From the IMG/VR virus record IMGVR_UViG_3300030098_005334, positions 1 through 62,765 of that record: a stretch of DNA of 62,765 bases; one strand, given 5' to 3'. This document shows, piece by piece, positions 57,329-62,765 of this stretch (its first letter is position 1; every line of letters starts with the position of its first letter). Both the position numbers and the translations under genes were made by a program. Source of the DNA: a virus. A model generated the notes under the pieces. The model was not told where the DNA came from and did no database searches. It worked only from the letters and a program-made list of their open reading frames with translations.

Positions 57329-57838
57329 TTAGCTAAGGAAACCACTTAAGAAACCAAGACCAGCACCAACCGCAGCTCCATGTGGACCAAGAGCACCTCC
57401 AGCTTGAGCACCAGCTAACGCACCACTTGCGGCACCGCCTAACCCACTCCTGAATCTGTCTCCTGAACTCCTCTTCCCCCCATATCCCCCAACACCTCCA
57501 TAACCACCTGCACCTGGCGGCAAAATAAATGTAGAACCACCGTACCCTGGAGTTCCACCTAAGGCTTGTGAAAAACCAGCACTACCCGCAAAATCTGAAC
57601 CACCGTAACCACCAAATCCCCTTGATTGTGGATAACCACGATCTCTATTTACAATCATATCTGCTGCGCCTAAAAATTTACCAAAAGTATCTAAACCATT
57701 TCCATCTTTATCTCCCCCTCTTCCTCTATTGAAAAGACTTAAAAAATCTGGACCTTTTGATTTTTTAGGGGCAAAAGCACCTGTTCCAAAAGGAGATCCT
57801 GCCATTCGAGCTGCATTGACTGTTGAATCATATGCCAT
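57329..57838 (-). CDS. Glycine/tyrosine-rich virion protein (169 aa)
   Basis: Starts MAYDSTVNAARMAGSPFGTG. The middle is a GGYGG-rich low-complexity tract (FGGYGGSDFAGS, PPGAGGYGGVGGYGGKRSSG) and the end is a Gly/Ala hydrophobic segment (LGGAASGALAGAQAGGALGP). Probably an internal or ejected protein. Confidence 0.5.
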   Translation of the reverse strand: MAYDSTVNAARMAGSPFGTGAFAPKKSKGPDFLSLFNRGRGGDKDGNGLDTFGKFLGAADMIVNRDRGYPQSRGFGGYGGSDFAGSAGFSQALGGTPGYGGSTFILPPGAGGYGGVGGYGGKRSSGDRFRSGLGGAASGALAGAQAGGALGPHGAAVGAGLGFLSGFLS

Positions 57839-57840
57839 GA

Positions 57841-58542
57841 TTACAACCTGACTCCTGTTCCGAAGATTGATCTAGCTATATCTTTCTCTATACCTAACAT
57901 CCCTTGTCTATCTAACGCTTCAGCCTGAAGTATGTCTAAATAATTTTGAGCAGGGCTTGCTACATTAGCTGCTTGAGCTGCTTGCTTACGTTCAAAATCG
58001 AATTCAGCAGCCATCTGCTTACGTCTAAAATCTGCGTTGTTTTGATATTCGCGAGTCTTAGCTTTCTGTATCTCTAAATCTATTGCATGTTGATATTTCA
58101 TCCTCTCTATTGATTCATCGTTTCTAGCTTTAGTATTAGCCGCTAAAACATTTTGATTTACAACTGGGACTTTATACTTGCTACTTGGTTTCCCTCCAAA
58201 AATATAATCTAGTGTGGTACCACCAACAGCCAATCCTGCAAAGGGCGCAATTGCTTTTGCGTAAATTGCAGCTTGTGAAGGATCTTCAACAAGCGGACCA
58301 ACAACTGATTGTACTCCAAAACCTTCGGGTAAATCTTCACGACTAAATCTAGGTGTTAAATTTTTTGTTGCTTCTTTATACTCTTGCTTAGATTGATCCT
58401 CTTTCATTCTTGTGTCTTCACGTGGTCCTATAAAATCGTCTTGTCCTTCTTTTGTAAGTGAATCTAAAAGGTAATCTCCTGCTAAACGTCCAACAAGATC
58501 AATTCCTGTTTTCGTTAATATTTTTTGTAATTCTTTATTCAT
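57841..58542 (-). CDS. Internal virion-type protein (233 aa)
   Basis: Starts MNKELQKILTKTGIDLVGRL. A hydrophobic segment (AKAIAPFAGLAVGGTTLDYI) near residue 105 separates a charged N-terminal part from a long charged helix (AIDLEIQKAKTREYQNNADF). This plan recurs in podoviral ejection proteins. No family named. Confidence 0.52.
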   Translation of the reverse strand: MNKELQKILTKTGIDLVGRLAGDYLLDSLTKEGQDDFIGPREDTRMKEDQSKQEYKEATKNLTPRFSREDLPEGFGVQSVVGPLVEDPSQAAIYAKAIAPFAGLAVGGTTLDYIFGGKPSSKYKVPVVNQNVLAANTKARNDESIERMKYQHAIDLEIQKAKTREYQNNADFRRKQMAAEFDFERKQAAQAANVASPAQNYLDILQAEALDRQGMLGIEKDIARSIFGTGVRL

Positions 58543-58544
58543 AG

Positions 58545-58976
58545 TTAGACGCTAACTCCTTTTGAGGGCGTAATACCAGCCACATCATCCATTTTACCTG
58601 CACTGTTTTCAGTAGCAGATTCAAAAGCTATCCTTGGCACTGTTAAATTACTTATCTTCTTTTCTTGGTCTACAAAGTTAGAAAAAGCATACTTACTCAT
58701 CCAGTTATCTACTTGAATATTATCAAATGGAAGATCAAATTTTGCAAAGGGAGTAGCCGCTAAATCATTAAACTTTAATTCAGAATTTAAAGCAGTTTCA
58801 TCATTAAAACTTCTTGCAGTATCTAAAAACGCCTCATCTTGAAAATCAGTCTGTGCAGCCTCGAAAGGATTCTTTTCGACTGGATCAAAAGGACTCTTTG
58901 GCCTAAGAGTATTGACATTTGCATTCGGCGTACCGAGCTTGTCTTTTATGTCCTTTAGACGTCTAATTTGTACCAT
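58545..58976 (-). CDS. Hypothetical virion-block protein (143 aa)
   Basis: Starts MVQIRRLKDIKDKLGTPNAN. Phe/Asp-rich middle (FDPVEKNPFEAAQTDFQDEA, LKFNDLAATPFAKFDLPFDN). No membrane segment. Tightly packed between ejection-type genes. Confidence 0.5.
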   Translation of the reverse strand: MVQIRRLKDIKDKLGTPNANVNTLRPKSPFDPVEKNPFEAAQTDFQDEAFLDTARSFNDETALNSELKFNDLAATPFAKFDLPFDNIQVDNWMSKYAFSNFVDQEKKISNLTVPRIAFESATENSAGKMDDVAGITPSKGVSV

Positions 58977-58978
58977 GC

Positions 58979-59371
58979 TTATGCGTTATCTAAAACTCCT
59001 TTCACAATTATAGAAACCTTCCTCTTTAGTTCTGGAGGAAAAATAGTATTTTCTAATTGTCTCACTTTCTCCGCCGCCACCGTAGGCTTCCAAGCATCCG
59101 ACATATGTTTTGCGATCTTCTTAATCTCTTCTTGAGTTAGTTTGCCGTCAGACACTGCTTCGACACTTAACTCGAACGCTTTCTCCACCTGAGATCCATT
59201 CCACATCTGGATGTTCTTATCCAAGACCGGATCAATTAAATCAAAGGCTTTCTTTACAAGATCACCATTAGCAATTAGGGCTCTACCAGCAAGAGTCGCT
59301 TTTAAAGCAACTGCTAAGGCAGTAACAGCTGAACCAATGACGGCAGCAATTGCAGCTTCTAAAAAAGACAT
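58979..59371 (-). CDS. Hypothetical protein with N-terminal membrane segment (130 aa)
   Basis: MSFLEAAIAAVIGSAVTALA continuing VALKATLAGRAL is hydrophobic, followed by a soluble helical domain (VEKAFELSVEAVSDGKLTQE then EIKKIAKHMSDAW). Could be a small core or lysis component. No family recognised. Confidence 0.5.
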   Translation of the reverse strand: MSFLEAAIAAVIGSAVTALAVALKATLAGRALIANGDLVKKAFDLIDPVLDKNIQMWNGSQVEKAFELSVEAVSDGKLTQEEIKKIAKHMSDAWKPTVAAEKVRQLENTIFPPELKRKVSIIVKGVLDNA

Positions 59372-59406
59372 TGTTAAAAATTACTTAAATATAATTTATT
59401 ACTTCT

Positions 59407-60831
59407 TCACTCAGGATCTTTAGTACTTTCACGCTCATCTGCTATATCTTTAAACGCCTTTGCTTTTCTTATTGTTTCCTTGTATTTTGCAAATTTGCGA
59501 CGATCCTCTTGTCCTTTATCTGCAATCTCTTCAACGGCACGTCTTCCAAGTTTATCTGCAGTACGGGCGACTTTACCTATCGCTTGTAAACCACCAACTA
59601 TGGGATTATCTGATTGTTTTTCGGAAATAATGTCCCCTATAGCCCCTAAGTCAGTCTTTTTCATAGTGCCAGATCTATCAGGAGGAATCACCCCTCTTGG
59701 AGAGCGATCTTTAGGTTCTTCTCTCATACCTATTTCTTTTAAAGCTGGATCATTCTCAATCTCGGAAAGATCAACATCTGGGGTTTGCAAAATGGCTTGT
59801 TTATCCTCTTCTTCACCAGCGGCTATTAACGTCTTCATGCTGACAAGAGCATTATCATCTCTTCTCTGCCCTATATCACTTATCTCTGGGGTTTTTTTTT
59901 CTGGTAAATTTTTCTTTGTCTTATTAACGAATGAAACTATCTTATCAGTTAAAGGAGTATCATCACTCATCATATCCATCAATGTTGTTTCTTCAGGAGG
60001 ATTAGTTTTTCCTCCAAAAGTTGCTCTTAATGGTGAATCATAAGGGAGCATCTGAGAGTTCTCAATATGCTGTTGTTGACGCATCTTTCTTGCGGTTTCA
60101 TCTGCCTGAACCGTTGGAGAAGCAGGCATATTTTCAGCGGCGGCAATATCTGCAGCATCTTTATCAGATATTTGATATTCAGGAGTATTATCAGCCTTCG
60201 CAGCTGCAAGATTAGCTGCTTGATCGCCATACCTTAAAGCTTGTGAAAACTCACTGCCCCCAAGCCTAGCCATTCTTGGTTTTCTACCTATTCCTGTTGC
60301 ACTTGCTAATGAGTGTGGTCCAATAGTCGCATCATATTGATTGTATTCTGTAGGATTTGGTCCTATTCCTGCTAAATATTGATCAGTTTGTGTAGTAATT
60401 GATGGAGCAACACTCTTACTTACTGGTGCTGACCCCTCATCTGGATCTTGACCCGTATAATTTTCACCTCCGGTGGTATATGCATCGTCAAAAGTGGTTT
60501 GAGTTGTTTTTCTAGACTCTTTTCCAACTGTAGTTTGGTTATTTGTAACGGCTTGACGGTAATTATCGGAAGGTTTGTTAAATAAACTGTTCGCAACACC
60601 AACTGCTACGCCTGCACCACCCAAAACAGCTAATCCACGACCTACCGCACTCAATCCTTGGCGTATTCCACTAGGTCTACCTCCTATTTGACGGGTAAAA
60701 GTATAAACTTCAGGTGCCATTTGCATCCTTTCCTGTGCATTTCTTGGCAAAGGTGCTCCAGTTGCTTGAGAATATAGAACAAAGTCCTGATATGAGACGG
60801 GCATATCCCTAGTTTTCGCAGATATATTCAT
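59407..60831 (-). CDS. Large virion-block protein, possible ejected core protein (474 aa)
   Basis: First gene of the rightmost minus-strand block. Starts MNISAKTRDMPVSYQDFVLY. A glycine-rich hydrophobic stretch at about 65-90 (VGRGLAVLGGAGVAVGVANS) is followed by long charged, disordered-looking regions. This composition fits an internal/ejected protein. It borders the putative origin region, which would hold its promoter. Confidence 0.5.
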   Translation of the reverse strand: MNISAKTRDMPVSYQDFVLYSQATGAPLPRNAQERMQMAPEVYTFTRQIGGRPSGIRQGLSAVGRGLAVLGGAGVAVGVANSLFNKPSDNYRQAVTNNQTTVGKESRKTTQTTFDDAYTTGGENYTGQDPDEGSAPVSKSVAPSITTQTDQYLAGIGPNPTEYNQYDATIGPHSLASATGIGRKPRMARLGGSEFSQALRYGDQAANLAAAKADNTPEYQISDKDAADIAAAENMPASPTVQADETARKMRQQQHIENSQMLPYDSPLRATFGGKTNPPEETTLMDMMSDDTPLTDKIVSFVNKTKKNLPEKKTPEISDIGQRRDDNALVSMKTLIAAGEEEDKQAILQTPDVDLSEIENDPALKEIGMREEPKDRSPRGVIPPDRSGTMKKTDLGAIGDIISEKQSDNPIVGGLQAIGKVARTADKLGRRAVEEIADKGQEDRRKFAKYKETIRKAKAFKDIADERESTKDPE

Positions 60832-61643
60832 TTAATTTTAAATTCTCTATATTTACAAGGGTGTTCGTCCCCTAAAACGCCTTAAAAAAGGCCAAAATGG
60901 GGCAAAAAAAAATGGTAGGTATCTGGCGCCGCCTGTCCTCAGTTCTTCGCGGAAACAAAAAAAAGAAATGTGACATATGATACATATTTAGGTCAAATTA
61001 TATACATTTAGCAGCCTTTTTCCACAGAAAATGTGGATAAAATGAACCTTTTTTTCACATAGTTTTACACATGTGGATAACTTTTCCACAAGCCTGGAAT
61101 TGTCTACTACTTGTAGTTATATGTATTGAATACGTCTCGACTCAGTTGCTATGACGTTTTAAAACGATTACCTACTAATAGTTGCCGTTAAATTAAGCCG
61201 CTTTGTCCAAATTTTGTGTCCAGTTCTTTTATATATCGCTTAAATCCATTGCTATGACTGACTTATTTTTCTTTGCGTAACTGTGTGTCAGACAGTTATG
61301 CAGTATATTTTCTCCAAATTGTTTCAATTTATGTAAATTAGTTGTATTTTTGCTCAAAATGTGGTTTTTTATATAGCTTTTTCTCCCCTTATTCTTTCCC
61401 ATATCTATATATAAAGAACACTCAAGCAAGGCCAGAAGGCCAAATATTCAGTAAACGTAGTTATAGCAAGCGATGGAGAGGACGTGGAAAACTCCCAGAA
61501 AACCATTTGTGACGTTTTATACATCAATACAACAGTATGTAACAAACTTATTAATTCTCTCACTACTTACATAAGTCCGATGATATATTATTCACATCGG
61601 CAAACAAGCCGCACTTTAAACCTTCTATTAAAGGTCAACAAAC
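60832..61643. other. Long intergenic region (812 bases) with DnaA-box cluster and palindromes
   Basis: No convincing gene lies here. From left: GGTAGGTATCTG (60914-60925), also found inverted at 22553-22564; the DnaA-box cluster (61018-61090); CGTTTTAAAACG, a perfect 12-bp palindrome (61155-61166); AACTGT/ACAGTT (61279-61284 / 61292-61297); CCGATG/CATCGG (61577-61582 / 61595-61600). AT-rich around 61300-61400, where duplex opening could occur. Leader of the genes at 61644 onward. Confidence 0.6.
61018..61090. other. DnaA-box cluster, putative replication origin
   Basis: Six 9-mers matching TTWTNCACA lie in 73 bases: TTTTCCACA at 61018-61026 and 61082-61090, TTTTTCACA at 61051-61059 and TTTTACACA at 61063-61071 (plus strand); TTATCCACA at 61032-61040 and 61072-61080 (minus strand). 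TTTTCCACA is the usual cyanobacterial DnaA box and TTATCCACA the strongest enterobacterial one. Alternating orientation forms palindromes. An initiation or DnaA-titration role is likely. Confidence 0.75.
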
Positions 61644-61862
61644 ATGAGTAAAAAGATTAAGCACGAGGCCGATTGGGTCAACAAAGCTTTAGACCTGACA
61701 CTTTATCCAGTTAACGAACAGGGTAGACACTGGACTATTTTTAAGGATGAAACAAGAACGTCAAGGGTAGCGAGTATGCTTACAGCATCGGAGGTATTAG
61801 CTACTTTACAAACTATCTATAAGCTACAAAGCTGCGGTCTTATTCAAGGGGTAGAGGTGTAA
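61644..61862 (+). CDS. Hypothetical protein downstream of the origin region (72 aa)
   Basis: Starts MSKKIKHEADWVNKALDLTL after AAAGG; contains GRHWTIFKDETRTSRVASML then an amphipathic helix (SEVLATLQTIYKLQSCGLI). No family recognised. First gene after the origin; three bases from the next gene, so it is likely early. Confidence 0.5.
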   Translation: MSKKIKHEADWVNKALDLTLYPVNEQGRHWTIFKDETRTSRVASMLTASEVLATLQTIYKLQSCGLIQGVEV

Positions 61863-61864
61863 TC

Positions 61865-62167
61865 ATGGCTAATGACTTAGTAAAAACCTACGCTGACCAG
61901 TTGGTGGAGGCGTTAAACAATCACCCAAAATCTTACCGTAAATTTGGTTTAACTATAGGTAGGAGGTACATAAAGATAGGTGAATTATACGAGGGCAAGT
62001 TGGGAAGTGCTGAAGCCTTTGTAGATAAAACTACGGGTGACGTTTACAAGCCTGCCTCGTGGTCTAAGCCTGCCGAGCATGTACGCTATAACTTATTAGA
62101 TCAAAAATCTAGAGAACTATGCATGAAAAATGCTGACCCTTACGGTTCTTATCTTTACCTAAGGTAA
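61865..62167 (+). CDS. Conserved phage protein of unknown function (100 aa)
   Basis: Residues about 25-75 read RKFGLTIGRRYIKIGELYEG then AFVDKTTGDVYKPASWSKPA and HVRYNLLDQ. The AFVD-x3-GDVYKPASW-x2-PA-x2-RYNL pattern occurs in small proteins of many tailed phages, always of unknown function. Basic and soluble. Co-expressed with its neighbours. Confidence 0.6.
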   Translation: MANDLVKTYADQLVEALNNHPKSYRKFGLTIGRRYIKIGELYEGKLGSAEAFVDKTTGDVYKPASWSKPAEHVRYNLLDQKSRELCMKNADPYGSYLYLR

Positions 62168-62203
62168 GACCACACCCTAAAAATTTATTTCATCATTCTA
62201 TCT

Positions 62204-62765
62204 AATGACTAATCTAGCAAGGGACTTGAGCCTATTCCGTAAGGAATACAAGTTCAACAGTTCTAATCTACTAACTCTCACAAATCCTAAGGTCTTAAAG
62301 TCCGAGAGTATCGCACCAACTGCGGTGTTACATATGTTACCAACTAAAGCGGCCTGTCCTGCGGCTGGTACATGTGCACTAGTGTGCTTGAATACTGCGG
62401 GTAACCCTGCCTATTTAAAAGGTAAGCTTGCATGTAGAGCACGTAGGGATAAAGCTTTTAGGGACTCCCCTAACAAGTTTTTAAGACTGCTAACTATCGA
62501 AGTGATGCGATTCTACTCCAAAAATAGAGCCCATGACCTACTAGGGTTACGGCTCAATGGGACTAGTGACTATCATTGGGAGTCTATTGCGGTCACTATT
62601 ACAGAGGATGACAGTAAATTTATCCTCAAAAAATTCAATATCAATGTTAATTCAGGTCGCTATGACTCAATCTTATTAGCTATTACTAACGCCTATGACT
62701 ATCTCAAAGAGTCAAGGGTAGGGGATACGCTTAAGCCCTATGACTACACAAAGAGAATTGATAGG
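62204..62765 (+). CDS. Gp88-like protein (partial at window edge)
   Basis: 187 codons visible. Starts MTNLARDLSLFRKEYKFNSS. Contains KAACPAAGTCALVCLNTAGN, which resembles the C-P-x-A-x-C...C cysteine cluster of the phage Gp88-like family, and later RDKAFRDSPNKFLRLLTIEV. Function of the family is unknown; the cysteines may bind metal. The reading frame is still open at the right window end. Confidence 0.6.

Noticed and set aside
61229-61429. 66-residue minus-strand frame in the putative origin region
   Set aside because: No ribosome binding site, AT-driven composition and no protein-like pattern; it lies in a region whose other features are cis elements.
1-62765. CRISPR array, integrase or lysogeny repressor
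   Set aside because: No evenly spaced direct repeats with unique spacers, no tyrosine or serine recombinase motif and no CI-like gene were seen; a search by eye can miss diverged ones.

Overview
The window looks like most of the genome of a virulent, tailed cyanophage, probably a podovirus with an unusually large genome. It is AT-rich and almost completely coding. It carries viral copies of cyanobacterial photosynthesis genes: psbA at the left edge, four tandem high-light-inducible (hli) genes, and an NblA-like phycobilisome-degradation adaptor. It has a full set of caudovirus head genes (large terminase, portal, scaffold-like protein, major capsid protein). I saw no integrase, no phage-type RNA polymerase and no gene longer than about 950 codons, so there is no obvious tape-measure gene. 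Both edges cut genes: psbA loses its 3' part at base 1 and a Gp88-like gene is cut at base 62765. The sequence is therefore incomplete or was opened at an arbitrary point of a circular or permuted genome.

Layout. Bases 1-1229: psbA and two very small genes on the minus strand, then a non-coding segment that could fold as a three-way junction. Bases 1230-13628: mainly plus-strand early genes, including a T7-like family A DNA polymerase, SSB, a Gp157-like protein, a PD-(D/E)XK nuclease, a large primase/SF3-helicase and the hli cluster. Bases 13625-22194: minus-strand tail-fibre module 1 with a tail-fibre assembly chaperone. Bases 22247-28423: mostly plus-strand accessory genes (HNH/HTH protein, Phd-like antitoxin, Dam-like methyltransferase homologue, Nmad1-like protein), entered through a regulatory region with concentric inverted repeats. 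Bases 28296-34938: small membrane, secreted and lysis-type genes plus nblA, with three plus-strand exported proteins embedded. Bases 35017-42417: minus-strand tail-fibre module 2 with a second chaperone. Bases 42420-60831: a long minus-strand virion block, transcribed right to left from internal virion proteins through terminase, portal, scaffold and capsid to the head-tail and tail proteins. Bases 60832-61643: an 812-base non-coding region with six DnaA-box matches in 73 bases, a strong candidate replication origin. Bases 61644-62765: early plus-strand genes resume.

How it may work together (inference). The phage brings its own polymerase, SSB, nuclease and primase/helicase but may borrow host DnaA to open its origin. 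During infection D1 and the Hli proteins would keep photosystem II running, while the NblA-like protein would direct phycobilisome breakdown to release amino acids. The virion block would be expressed late. One promoter with an extended -10 lies upstream of the capsid gene and one good terminator lies after the capsid/decoration pair.

Most notable observations: the DnaA-box cluster; a 533-base out-of-frame overlap between the portal 3' end and the scaffold-like gene 5' end; the NblA homologue, which aligns without gaps; a canonical -1 slippery heptamer at the start of the third hli gene; concentric inverted repeats at 22467-22622; a copper-site-like motif in a tail fibre; a split SWIM-like zinc motif in a tail protein; and several antisense gene overlaps. 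Function names below come from reading motifs by eye. No database search was run.
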